Assembly: GCF_000614145.1 (NCBI RefSeq)
Contig: NZ_BAKK01000004.1
Span: 62,001-126,000, forward strand
DNA length: 64,000 nucleotides
Direction of reading: 5' to 3'
Source of the DNA: Bacteroides faecichinchillae JCM 17102
Lineage (GTDB): Bacteria; Bacteroidota; Bacteroidia; Bacteroidales; Bacteroidaceae
The translations under genes and the position numbers were made by a program. The notes under the pieces were generated by a model that saw only the letters and a list, made by a program, of their open reading frames with translations, had not been told where the DNA came from and made no database searches. Shown here one piece after another: positions 42,026 through 50,589 of this stretch; position 1 is the stretch's first letter, and each line of letters opens with the position of its first letter.

Positions 42026-42033
42026 TAATTTTG
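42026..42033 (+). promoter_or_regulatory. -7 promoter element of asd
   Basis: TAATTTTG matches TAnnTTTG about 70 bp before ATG 42103. The -33 match is weak. Confidence 0.5.
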
Positions 42034-42102
42034 CAGCCAATTCTTTACTATTCGGTAGAATAGAGAGATAATCCAATTATTCACATTTAACAAAAGAAAA
42101 AG

Positions 42103-43110
42103 ATGAAAGTAGCTATTGTTGGCGTAAGCGGAGCCGTAGGACAGGAGTTCCTGCGCGTGCTCGATGAAAGAAACTTCCCGTTGGACGAGTTGGTTTTGTT
42201 CGGTTCTAAACGTAGTGCCGGAACAACTTATACTTTCCGCGGTAAACAGATCGAGGTCAAACTCTTACAACACAACGATGACTTTAAAGGTGTAGACATT
42301 GCTTTCACTTCCGCCGGTGCAGGAACATCTAAAGAGTTCGAAAAAACCATCACCAAATATGGTGCTGTGATGATTGATAACTCTAGTGCTTTCCGTATGG
42401 ATGCTGATGTACCTTTGGTAGTACCCGAAGTGAATGCCGCCGACGCATTGGAGCGTCCACGTGGTGTCATTGCCAACCCGAACTGTACAACTATCCAAAT
42501 GGTAGTTGCACTGAAAGCCATCGAACAGCTTTCTCATATAAAAACGGTACACGTTTCTACTTACCAAGCTGCTAGCGGTGCTGGTGCTGCTGCCATGGAC
42601 GAACTGTACGAACAATATCGTCAGGTATTGGCTAACGAGCCTGTTACTGTAGAGAAGTTCGCTTATCAGTTGGCATTTAACCTGATTCCTCAGATTGATG
42701 TGTTTACTGAAAACGGTTACACGAAAGAAGAGATGAAGATGTTTAACGAAACTCGTAAGATTATGCACTCTGATATCAAAGTTAGTGCTACTTGCGTTCG
42801 CGTCCCTGCATTACGTGCTCACTCCGAAAGTATCTGGGTGGAAACCGAACGTCCGGTCTCTGTAGAAGAAGCTCGTGAAGCATTCGCAAAAGGTGAAGGT
42901 TTGGTTCTTCAGGATAATCCGGCTGAAAAAGAATATCCGATGCCTTTATTTCTTGCAGGTAAAGATCCTGTTTATGTAGGACGTATCCGCAAAGATCTGA
43001 CCAACGAAAACGGATTGACTTTCTGGATTGTAGGTGATCAGATAAAAAAAGGTGCCGCGCTGAATGCGGTGCAGATTGCAGAGTACCTAATTAAAGTGAA
43101 GAACGTATAA
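42103..43110 (+). CDS. asd: aspartate-semialdehyde dehydrogenase
   Basis: The 335-residue enzyme reduces aspartyl phosphate with NADPH, supplying lysine/diaminopimelate, threonine and methionine synthesis. It shows the dinucleotide motif [12 protein letters not shown] (about 5-16), the phosphate-binding SKRSAGTTY, the nucleophile Cys128 in NPNCTTIQM, and the catalytic His240 in RAHSES. The sequence is intact and codon use looks like a well-expressed gene (more GC-rich than the region that follows). It has its own promoter and a strong terminator. Confidence 0.96.
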   Translation: MKVAIVGVSGAVGQEFLRVLDERNFPLDELVLFGSKRSAGTTYTFRGKQIEVKLLQHNDDFKGVDIAFTSAGAGTSKEFEKTITKYGAVMIDNSSAFRMDADVPLVVPEVNAADALERPRGVIANPNCTTIQMVVALKAIEQLSHIKTVHVSTYQAASGAGAAAMDELYEQYRQVLANEPVTVEKFAYQLAFNLIPQIDVFTENGYTKEEMKMFNETRKIMHSDIKVSATCVRVPALRAHSESIWVETERPVSVEEAREAFAKGEGLVLQDNPAEKEYPMPLFLAGKDPVYVGRIRKDLTNENGLTFWIVGDQIKKGAALNAVQIAEYLIKVKNV

Positions 43111-43140
43111 TAGAAAAAAACTAAGACTTATATAAATATA

Positions 43141-43190
43141 GTCGCTTACATTGTGAACATTTTCACGTTTGTAAGCCGACTTTTATTTTG
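43141..43190 (+). terminator. terminator of asd
   Basis: A 10-bp stem with one bulged C (43141-43150 with 43170-43180) holds a smaller inner stem (GTGA/TCAC) and is followed by TTTTATTTT. Confidence 0.8.
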
Positions 43191-43205
43191 GATCATAAAA
43201 AAAGA

Positions 43206-43278
43206 GTGACGCTATATGCACAAGATAGTGACAGTATATGATTATGATACCATCACTATCATTACCGGATAGGGTCAC
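43206..43278. repeat. 22-bp GTGAC-led units in direct and inverted order
   Basis: Two direct units occupy 43206-43227 and 43228-43249; both read GTGAC-n2-TATATG and end GATA. A third unit lies inverted at 43257-43278 (its complement starts GTGACCCTAT and ends GATA), and a weaker fourth overlaps in inverse at 43235-43256. GATAGTGA (43224-43231) pairs with TCACTATC (43253-43260). The array is in the gap between asd and the RiPP locus. Confidence 0.65.
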
Positions 43279-43613
43279 CATTTTCCGTAAAAATCAGAAC
43301 CTATTCAACAAATTACTCATAATACATTCTTATTTTACTGTAGAAACACTTATCAAATTCCTAAAAAATAAAAAAAACAGGAGAAATTCAAAAAAAATCT
43401 TCGATGAAATGGGCTATTTTTAACAAAAGCGATGCTGGTCCGAAATGGTCAGCCATTTTATTTGTTTTAATTACCCAAACTCTTTACCTTGCAGCATCGA
43501 AACAAACAAAAGTTCTTGTATCTTTCGGATAGCTCAATTTTATAAATTACTTTATCAAATATAAAAACACCATTTTTACAAAGCTACTTTGTTAATATGA
43601 AAAACTTAATACG
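43279..43613 (+). other. AT-rich leader region upstream of the RiPP locus
   Basis: No convincing gene is present; a 61-codon open frame (43238-43423) has no family features. GCTGGTCCGAAATGGTCAGC (43433-43452) contains a GGTC-GGTC dyad, and CGATGCTG (43430-43437) pairs at long range with CAGCATCG (43492-43499). No TAnnTTTG box is seen before 43614, so the promoter of the first RiPP gene is not identified. Confidence 0.4.
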
Positions 43614-44321
43614 ATGAATAACATTCCGAAAATAATTCACCAATTATGGTCTGGAGAAGAAAGACCCTTACCTGAAGATCTTAAAATATTAAGTGAAACT
43701 TGGAAAGAATGTCATCCTGACTGGAGTTATGAATTCTGGGACAATAATCGAATCAAATCTTTTATTAAACAGTATTATCCCAACTATTGGGATATATATT
43801 GTAGTTTTCAATATAATATACAGCGATGGGACGCTATACGTTATCTTATTTTAGATAAGATAGGGGGAATGTATGTTGATTTTGACACAGAATGTCTAGC
43901 TTCTCATAACGATTTATTTAAAGGTAAAACCTGTTGTTTCTCAATGGAACCTAAAGAACATGGCAAACGGTTTGGGCGTGAACTTTTTTTTAATAATGCC
44001 ATGATGACATGCGTACCAGGACATCCTTTTATGAAGAAAATTGTAGATACCGTTTTTCAATATAAGAAACCAGATCCGAATGATTTGTCACGAAAAAATA
44101 GAGTATTAGAAATCTTTTATACCACTGGTCCTCTTCAAATAATAAAACTATATGAAGAATATCCCGATAAGGATTCTATCTACCTAATTCCTTCGAAATA
44201 CGTATCCCCTTTTACTGCTAACGAAGTTTCGCTGATAAGGCAAGGATATGAATCTGAAGAATTAGAAAATAAATTAGATGAAGCATATTCCATTCATTAT
44301 TTCTTTAATGCTTGGGTATAA
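43614..44321 (+). CDS. GT32-type (OCH1-like) glycosyltransferase, RiPP locus
   Basis: The 235-residue cytoplasmic protein begins with the family hallmark IPKIIHQLWSGEE and contains the sugar-nucleotide DxD at Asp89-Asp91 (GGMYVDFDTE). It belongs to the Gly_transf_sug group, whose bacterial members transfer hexoses in capsule or toxin-like reactions. It is very AT-rich compared with asd upstream. It is the first gene of the exporter group and is 55 bp before the C39 ABC gene, so it may glycosylate the peptide product. An alternative is that it modifies a surface glycan and is here by chance. Confidence 0.8.
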   Translation: MNNIPKIIHQLWSGEERPLPEDLKILSETWKECHPDWSYEFWDNNRIKSFIKQYYPNYWDIYCSFQYNIQRWDAIRYLILDKIGGMYVDFDTECLASHNDLFKGKTCCFSMEPKEHGKRFGRELFFNNAMMTCVPGHPFMKKIVDTVFQYKKPDPNDLSRKNRVLEIFYTTGPLQIIKLYEEYPDKDSIYLIPSKYVSPFTANEVSLIRQGYESEELENKLDEAYSIHYFFNAWV

Positions 44322-44376
44322 AAGATAAGAAAGTTTAGCATTATACTATTTTAGAATAGCTAAAAAAGTAAAAGAG

Positions 44377-46584
44377 ATGATTAAGCCCTTTCCTCACTAT
44401 CAGCAACTTGACTCCATGGACTGTGGTCCATCCTGTTTACGCATGATTGCTAAATACTATGGTCGTAGTTATTCCCTACAGAATTTGAGGGAAAGGAGCT
44501 TTATTACCCGGCAAGGAGTTTCCATGTTAGGTATTAGTGACGCTGCTGAAAGTATCGGTTTCAGGACGCAAGGGGTACGAATCAGCTTGGAACAACTTAT
44601 CGAAGATGTACCTTTACCCTGTATCCTACACTGGAATCAGAATCATTTTGTGGTACTGTATAACATCAAAAAGAGAAAGTCGGGAGCTACTTTCAAAATC
44701 TCTGATCCGGGAAAAGGAAAGTATGATATGGACATATCCGGAATTGAGAAATGTTGGATCAGCACCCGAAAGGATGGAAAAGATTCCGGTACTGCTTTGG
44801 TATTAACTCCAACGCCGGATTTCTACGAGCGAATCGATGACCAGGAGCAACAGAAAAGGAACTTATCCTTTTATCTCCGCTATTTGTTTCCTTACAGGTC
44901 ACAGCTTTTCCAGCTTGTAGTCGGGATGCTATTGGGAAGTGTATTTTCACTCATTCTTCCCTTTCTTACGCAAGCAATGGTCGATCAAGGTATAGGGAAC
45001 CGTAATCTTAACTTTATCACTCTGATACTAATTGCTCAATTAGTTTTATCATTCACTCAAATGGGAGTCGGCTTCATTCAAAGCTGGATCAGCCTGCACA
45101 TGAATACCCGAATAAGTATTACTCTAATCTCCGATTTCCTTGCCAAACTGATGAGGCTACCTATCCGCTTTTTCGACGCAAAGAACATTGGAGATATCAT
45201 GCAACGTATTGGAGACCACGGACGCATCCAGTCATTTATGACAGGAACCACTCTAACCACTATATTCTCATTCTTCAATTTCTTTATTTTTGCCTTTATT
45301 ATGGCCTATTATAACCTGACCATATTGGTAGTCTTTTTAGTGGGAAATGCGTTGTATGTCACCTGGATTTTATCTTTTATGCGTTATCGCCGCAAATTGG
45401 ATAATGCCCGTTTTGCCCAAGCTTCCGCCAATCAAAGCAATATGGTACAACTCATTACCGGTATGCAGGAAATTAAACTGAATAATTGTGAGAAGCAGCA
45501 ACGCTGGAAATGGGAATCTATCCAGGTAAAACTGTTTAAAATCAGTATCCAAGGAACTGCTTTGGGCCAAATTCAACAAGTGGGTTCTCTCTTTTTCAGC
45601 CGGACTACTTCGCTTCTTATTTCATTCCTGGCAGCCAAAGCTGTTGTAGACGGAGAAATCACGTTGGGTATGATGATGTCTATCAGTTATATCATTGGTC
45701 AGCTATCCGGTCCGATCGGTCAGGTGATTGGTTTCAGCCAATCCTTGCAAGATGCTAAAATCAGTTTGGAGCGACTGAATGAGATCAATAATAAAGAAGA
45801 TGAGATTGTAACTGTGGAAAGCAAAATAAACACACTCCCGGAAGATAAAACAATCAAACTGGAAGATGTTTGCTTTAGTTATGACGGTGCTGAAAGGGAA
45901 TATGTACTGGAAAATCTGAACCTGACTATACCCCAAAATAAAGTAACAGCGATTGTAGGGGCCAGTGGTAGTGGAAAAACAACTATCATAAAGTTATTAT
46001 TAGGCTTTTACGAACCGCTAAAAGGTAAAATAAAAGTAGGCAACTATTCGCTTACAGACATCAATCCCCACTCATGGAGGCAGAATACAGGTGCTGTGAT
46101 GCAAGAAGGGTTCCTTTTCTCCGATACCATTGCAAATAACATTGCACTGAGTGAAGAAACTGTTGACCAAAAGAAACTATTGTATGCCGTAGAAACAGCC
46201 AATATCAAAGAGTTTATTGAATCACTCCCTTTAAAATACAATAGTAAAATCGGTATGGAAGGAAGCGGTGTCAGTCAAGGACAAAAACAGCGTCTATTGA
46301 TTGCGCGGACTATTTATAAAAATCCGATGTTTCTGTTCTTTGACGAAGCGACCAATGCACTGGATGCCAACAACGAACGAATCATATTAGATAATCTAAA
46401 GGAATTCTATAAAGGGAGAACGGTAGTAATTGTAGCACACAGGCTTAGTACTGTGCAGAATGCAGATAATATTATTGTACTGGATGAAGGTAAAGTAATC
46501 GAAGAAGGAACACATAAAGAACTGACTGAGAAGAAAGGAGCTTATTATACCTTAGTGAGAAACCAGTTAGAGTTGGGAGTATAA
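44377..46584 (+). CDS. C39 peptidase-containing ABC exporter (bacteriocin-type)
   Basis: The 735-residue protein cleaves a double-glycine leader and exports the peptide. The C39 cysteine peptidase domain (1-135) has Cys16 in DSMDCGPSC, His90 in WNQNHFVV and Asp110 in ISDPGKG, so the catalytic set is complete. Six membrane helices (about 165-450) follow, then the ATPase domain with Walker A GASGSGKTT (about 528-536), signature VSQGQKQRLLIAR and Walker B MFLFFDEATNALD. The GG leader of the precursor at 50076 is its expected substrate. The HlyD-like gene starts 2 bp after its stop. Confidence 0.93.
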   Translation: MIKPFPHYQQLDSMDCGPSCLRMIAKYYGRSYSLQNLRERSFITRQGVSMLGISDAAESIGFRTQGVRISLEQLIEDVPLPCILHWNQNHFVVLYNIKKRKSGATFKISDPGKGKYDMDISGIEKCWISTRKDGKDSGTALVLTPTPDFYERIDDQEQQKRNLSFYLRYLFPYRSQLFQLVVGMLLGSVFSLILPFLTQAMVDQGIGNRNLNFITLILIAQLVLSFTQMGVGFIQSWISLHMNTRISITLISDFLAKLMRLPIRFFDAKNIGDIMQRIGDHGRIQSFMTGTTLTTIFSFFNFFIFAFIMAYYNLTILVVFLVGNALYVTWILSFMRYRRKLDNARFAQASANQSNMVQLITGMQEIKLNNCEKQQRWKWESIQVKLFKISIQGTALGQIQQVGSLFFSRTTSLLISFLAAKAVVDGEITLGMMMSISYIIGQLSGPIGQVIGFSQSLQDAKISLERLNEINNKEDEIVTVESKINTLPEDKTIKLEDVCFSYDGAEREYVLENLNLTIPQNKVTAIVGASGSGKTTIIKLLLGFYEPLKGKIKVGNYSLTDINPHSWRQNTGAVMQEGFLFSDTIANNIALSEETVDQKKLLYAVETANIKEFIESLPLKYNSKIGMEGSGVSQGQKQRLLIARTIYKNPMFLFFDEATNALDANNERIILDNLKEFYKGRTVVIVAHRLSTVQNADNIIVLDEGKVIEEGTHKELTEKKGAYYTLVRNQLELGV

Positions 46585-46585
46585 T

Positions 46586-47902
46586 ATGATGAAAGAGCAA
46601 GAAAAAAAAGAAGAAGATATAATAGAACTCAGAAGTGAAGAATTCCAAGAAGTTCTGAGTGGTATCCCCCCATGGATACTACGCTGGGGTATTACCACTG
46701 TTGCTATCATCGTCGTTATTTTATTAATCGGCAGTAGCATATTCAAATACCCGGATACCATCACATCTACCATTACACTTACCGGAAGCAAGCCTGCTGC
46801 AAACATCGTAGCAAAGTCATCTGGTAAGCTACAAGAGTTATTTGTACAGGACAATCAACTTGTACAGACAGGAGATTATCTTGCAGTCATAGAGAATCCG
46901 GCTAAAACAGCAGACATTCTTTATCTGAAGAAATTCTTGCATAAATATATGTCATATCCCGATTCAATCGTTTCATTGCCACTAAAAGATATGAATCTGG
47001 GGCTCTGTCAAGCACTTTATTCATCCTATTACCTGGCATTATCCCAATATATTCAGTTCAGAAAACTAGGGTACTATCAGGACAAGATAGATATAATGAA
47101 AGATCGGATCAGCAGAAATAAAAAACGCTACCGGGATATGTTGTATCAGGAAGAACTGGTGAGCCAACAACTGGCAATCGCATATAAACAATATCAAAGA
47201 GATTCGACTCTACACATAAAGGGGGCAGTCTCGGGCAAATCATTGGAAACTACTTACAATCAATATATCGGAGGACAGCTTTCTATGGAGAATATGCATT
47301 CTACACTTGAGAATCTGCATATTCAATTAGCAGAAATGAAAGAAAATTTACTGGATACTGAATATCAATACATCGATAAAGAGAGCACACTGACCACTCA
47401 GCTGAAGTCATTGACCATTCAGCTATTAACAGAAATACAAGCATGGGAAATAAGCTATGCATTGATTGCGCCCATACCCGGAAAAGTTACATTCACTAAT
47501 TATTGGATTGAGAACCAAAATATCATTTCAGGTGATATCGCATTTAGTGTTATTCCTTCATCCAACAATAAATTGATTGGAAAAGCCCTGCTTCCTGCCG
47601 AACGATCAGGAAAGGTAAAAGTAGGTCAGAAGGTAAATATTAGATTCAGCAATTACCCGGATAACGAATTCGGTCTGGTAAAAGGAAAGATACAAAATAT
47701 CTCTCTCATTTCGGTCAAGGTAGAGGCTAAAAATCATTATGTAGTTGAAATCGATTTGCCGGATGGGCTAACGACTACTTATGACAAAGTACTGCCTTTC
47801 GTCTCGGGAATGGAAGGTCAGGCAGATATCATCACAAATGATCTGTCTCTGCTGGAACGTATATTATTACCTATGAAGAAAATATTAAATGAAAGCTTAT
47901 GA
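46586..47902 (+). CDS. HlyD-family membrane fusion protein
   Basis: The 438-residue periplasmic adaptor has one N-terminal membrane helix (about 32-52; ITTVAIIVVILLIG), a lipoyl/barrel-sandwich half (KPAANIVAKSSGKLQELFVQDNQLVQTGDYL), a long coiled-coil hairpin (about 120-280) and the returning half (APIPGKVTFTNYWIENQNIISGD) plus a beta-barrel. It links the ABC exporter to an outer-membrane channel; no TolC gene is present in the window. The stop overlaps the next gene by 4 bp (ATGA). Two adjacent Met codons could serve as start. Confidence 0.9.
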   Translation: MMKEQEKKEEDIIELRSEEFQEVLSGIPPWILRWGITTVAIIVVILLIGSSIFKYPDTITSTITLTGSKPAANIVAKSSGKLQELFVQDNQLVQTGDYLAVIENPAKTADILYLKKFLHKYMSYPDSIVSLPLKDMNLGLCQALYSSYYLALSQYIQFRKLGYYQDKIDIMKDRISRNKKRYRDMLYQEELVSQQLAIAYKQYQRDSTLHIKGAVSGKSLETTYNQYIGGQLSMENMHSTLENLHIQLAEMKENLLDTEYQYIDKESTLTTQLKSLTIQLLTEIQAWEISYALIAPIPGKVTFTNYWIENQNIISGDIAFSVIPSSNNKLIGKALLPAERSGKVKVGQKVNIRFSNYPDNEFGLVKGKIQNISLISVKVEAKNHYVVEIDLPDGLTTTYDKVLPFVSGMEGQADIITNDLSLLERILLPMKKILNESL

Positions 47903-48584
47903 ATAAACACGAAGTATTACAACGTACCGCCAGGTATTTAATGCTACACAGTAGCTTTACTAGCAATATCGGGCTGTTTGAAGGTAAAATGGGAATTATT
48001 TTATTTTTCATGAATTATTCCAGATATACGAAGTGCAAAAGATATGAAAAATTTGCGGGAGAACTCATTGATGAAATTTATGCAGAAATACACATCGACT
48101 GTTCCCCTAATTTCGGGAATGGATTGGCTGGCATTGGCTGGGGAATGGAATATTTAATTAGAAACCATTTCGTAAAAGCAGATCCGGACGAAGTGCTGAA
48201 GGCATTGGATAACCAAATTTTAGAGAGAGATGTCAGGAGAGTGAAGGACTTTTCGATGGAAAATGGATTGAAAGGAATTGCAACCTATGTAATTAGTCGT
48301 TGTGCAGGCAGAGAGTACTCATGTATTTTCGAAGATATATCATTGATTTAGCACAAGCTCTACAAGCAAGCACTCCAGATGATAAAGAAAGTTTTCGTCT
48401 CGCCGGTATTCTACAGGATATTATCAATAAGAATGAAACATCCAACGAAACGGATTTTCTGGACAGATTTATAGCTAAAATTCGTATAAAAGATCCCCTC
48501 AATTTTATTGTAGGAAGAAATTTAGGAATCAGAGGAGGTCATGCAGGAATAGGACTTAAAATGATGCAGGAGGAAAATTTATGA
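47899..48584 (+). pseudogene. short LanC-like protein, frameshifted
   Basis: With one base restored between about 48310 and 48335, the gene encodes about 228 residues. The first frame shows LFEGKMGIILFFMNYSRYTK and the LanC-like GNGLAGIGWGMEYLI; the second shows RRYIIDLAQALQAST and, at the end, RGGHAGIGL, another GxxG helix-barrel motif. LanC cyclases close thioether rings and use Cys-Cys-His zinc ligands. None of the expected zinc motifs (WCYG, CHG) is visible, so this looks like a shortened, probably non-catalytic relative. Both ends overlap neighbours by 4 bp (HlyD, GT4), so it is an integral operon member. The break may be a sequence error or real decay. Confidence 0.65.
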
Positions 48585-49819
48585 CGAAAAAGAAAGTTTA
48601 TATATTCAACAGTAGTTCGCGTGCTGCCGTATATGGGATTGGAACGTATATTGCACAACTGACCGATTGTCTGAAAGAGGAAGAGATTGAATTTGGCCTC
48701 ATCTATATTCATGTAGAAGGGGAGGAAGTGACGGTAACAGAACAAGAAGGATATCAATTAATCTCTATTCCGAGTACGAGTTACAGTAATCCCCAAGGTC
48801 GTGAGTATTATGCACGAAACATTGCTTATTTGCTAAAAGAATTCATTCCTGTAGAGAAAGGCGTTGAATATATCTTCCATCTGAATTTTATGGGTAATCC
48901 GGCATTAGTTAGCAACCTAAAAAAAATGTTTAGATGCAAAGTCATATTAGTCGCGCATTATTCCAATTGGAGTTTTACTTTGTTGGGAGATAATCTCAAG
49001 CTCAAGCGGATTCTCGCAAAAAGGCCTAAAAAACGCGATTATAGCGAGCAGAGCATTGTCAAAGACGTGAAAGAAAATGCTAAAATGATTGCCCAATGTG
49101 ATAAGTTTGTTTGCATTGCACGTCATTCTATGGACTCATTTACAAGTATCTGCCGGATAGATGCAAAGAAAACCGTATTAATAAACAACGCACTAAAGGA
49201 TTGCTATATACCTGTAGATGAAGAGCACAAACGAATCCTTAGACATAAATATTACATTCAGGAAGGAATCCCTCTACTGATTTTTGCCGGGCGTCTGGAT
49301 GAAGTGAAAGGTATCGCTTTTCTTATTCAGGCATTCAGGAAAGTGCTGGAAACATATACTAATGCCAGATTACTGATAGCAGGCGATGGAAGTTTTAATC
49401 GATGGCTGAAAGAAGCCAAAGATATCTGGTCACAAATAATTTTTACCGGAAGAATAGAGAAGGAAGTTCTATATGAACTTTATCATATAGCAGATATAGG
49501 GATTATGAGTTCTCTCCATGAGGAGTTTGGATTCGTTGCTATTGAAATGATGATGAATCAACTACCTGTTATTGTATCAGATACAGGAGGTTTATCCGAG
49601 ATTGTAGAAGATGGCATTTCAGGATTGAAAGTACCTGTTATGAATGATAGTAAACAACAGGTTATTGACGTTGATGCATTGTCTGCTAAAATGATACAAC
49701 TGATTGAGCACCCCGACTTTGCAAAGATTCTAGCAGAAAACGCTCGAAGCAGGTTTCTGGAAAAATATGATCTGACTATTTTCCGAGAAAAGATGTTGAA
49801 TCTTTACAGGGAAGTTTGA
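48581..49819 (+). CDS. GT4-type glycosyltransferase of the TIGR04157 kind
   Basis: The 412-residue GT-B protein opens with VYIFNSSSRAAVYGIGTYIAQL and has the GT4 donor-site region FAGRLDEVKGIAFLIQAF (about 225-243), LLIAGDGSF and EEFGFVAIEMMMNQLPVIVSDTGG (about 310-335; E-x7-E motif). TIGR04157 glycosyltransferases occur beside radical SAM/peptide loci in Bacteroidetes, as I recall the family. It starts within the LanC-like stop codon and is the last gene before the precursor. A peptide-glycosylation role is likely by context but unproven. Confidence 0.82.
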   Translation: MTKKKVYIFNSSSRAAVYGIGTYIAQLTDCLKEEEIEFGLIYIHVEGEEVTVTEQEGYQLISIPSTSYSNPQGREYYARNIAYLLKEFIPVEKGVEYIFHLNFMGNPALVSNLKKMFRCKVILVAHYSNWSFTLLGDNLKLKRILAKRPKKRDYSEQSIVKDVKENAKMIAQCDKFVCIARHSMDSFTSICRIDAKKTVLINNALKDCYIPVDEEHKRILRHKYYIQEGIPLLIFAGRLDEVKGIAFLIQAFRKVLETYTNARLLIAGDGSFNRWLKEAKDIWSQIIFTGRIEKEVLYELYHIADIGIMSSLHEEFGFVAIEMMMNQLPVIVSDTGGLSEIVEDGISGLKVPVMNDSKQQVIDVDALSAKMIQLIEHPDFAKILAENARSRFLEKYDLTIFREKMLNLYREV

Positions 49820-49828
49820 CTCTCGCAG

Positions 49829-49843
49829 CCGACTATATGTCGG
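49829..49843 (+). terminator. small hairpin after the GT4 gene
   Basis: CCGAC-TATAT-GTCGG forms a 5-bp stem just 10 bp after the stop codon. It lacks a T-run. From here to 50075 no gene or TAnnTTTG box is visible, though a promoter for the precursor is expected in this AT-rich gap. Confidence 0.4.
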
Positions 49844-50075
49844 TGATATATAAAAAGCAATCTCTTTTATGACTTTACCGATGATATTTAGTTGATGTTT
49901 TCACAATTACCGCACTGTGTGTGCATTATTGACAACTAATTATGTATTAGTATTTATCAATTAAATCATCTATTTTATTGCTGAAAAGATATTGACAAAT
50001 ATTAAGAAGTGAGAAATGAAAGATATTGTATTGCGACAGTTTTTCTTATTATTAATCTTTTAAAACTAATTAAAG

Positions 50076-50381
50076 ATGAAAAATTTAAAAAGTTTGAATT
50101 TACATCGTCTTGGTCAGGCCGAGATGACAAGAAAGGAAATGAATGCTTTGACAGGTGGTGATGGCACTTATGGTCCTTATGATTTACCTGAAGTTTACAT
50201 TTGTGGTTGTACATGCAGTTGTCCTTCCGCTACTTGTGGATGCAAATACGAAGGTTCACAACAAGGTCCTGATGATACGTATTATGGAGGTTCTAGTACA
50301 ACTGATAATAATAGTGCGAATCAAGGCGGTTCTAAAACTAGCACGCATGACTCAAATGAAAGAAATGCTATTAGCAAGTGA
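50076..50381 (+). CDS. double-glycine-leader RiPP precursor peptide with a cysteine cluster
   Basis: The 101-residue peptide has a 28-residue leader (MKNLKSLNLHRLGQAEMTRK ... NALTGG) of the Bacteroidales GG type (TIGR04149-like) ending at Gly27-Gly28, the cut site for the C39 exporter. The 73-residue core begins DGTYGPYDLPEVY and has six cysteines at 43, 45, 47, 49, 54 and 56 (C-x-C-x-C-x-C-x4-C-x-C), the only cysteines in the peptide. The tail is rich in Gly, Ser, Thr, Asn and Asp with no hydrophobic stretch, open to glycosylation. The radical SAM enzyme downstream is the likely maturase, making thioether links. It is flanked by hairpins on both sides. An ordinary secreted Cys-rich peptide is the alternative. 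Confidence 0.85.
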   Translation: MKNLKSLNLHRLGQAEMTRKEMNALTGGDGTYGPYDLPEVYICGCTCSCPSATCGCKYEGSQQGPDDTYYGGSSTTDNNSANQGGSKTSTHDSNERNAISK

Positions 50382-50436
50382 TAAGCCAACAAGCCACTTG
50401 ATTATTAATGAATCAATAAATTAGAGCACATTTTTT

Positions 50437-50468
50437 TAACTCTCTCTACAATATTGTAGAGAGAGTTA
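50437..50468 (+). terminator. 32-bp perfect palindrome after the precursor (terminator or attenuator)
   Basis: Positions 50437-50468 are perfectly self-complementary (arms TAACTCTCTCTACAAT), 56 bp after the precursor stop. There is no clean T-run downstream (TCTTGTCTCTT), so partial read-through into the maturation genes is likely. This would keep the precursor more abundant than its enzymes. Confidence 0.6.
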
Positions 50469-50589
50469 TCTTGTCTCTTATTAATCATTTTATGAACCCA
50501 TTTAAAAGAAGGTCTTAAATTCATACCTTCTCAGAGGTATTCATATGGTAATAATTACTTTATCCTTAAATTTTATTATATAAAGTATC

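Noticed and set aside
43206..43278. The inverted 22-bp units as an invertible promoter
   Set aside because: No invertase gene is near and no TAnnTTTG box lies between the inverted units.
43238..43423. 61-codon frame before the RiPP locus as a possible extra precursor
   Set aside because: It has no leader, no Gly-Gly site, and overlaps the GTGAC repeat array.
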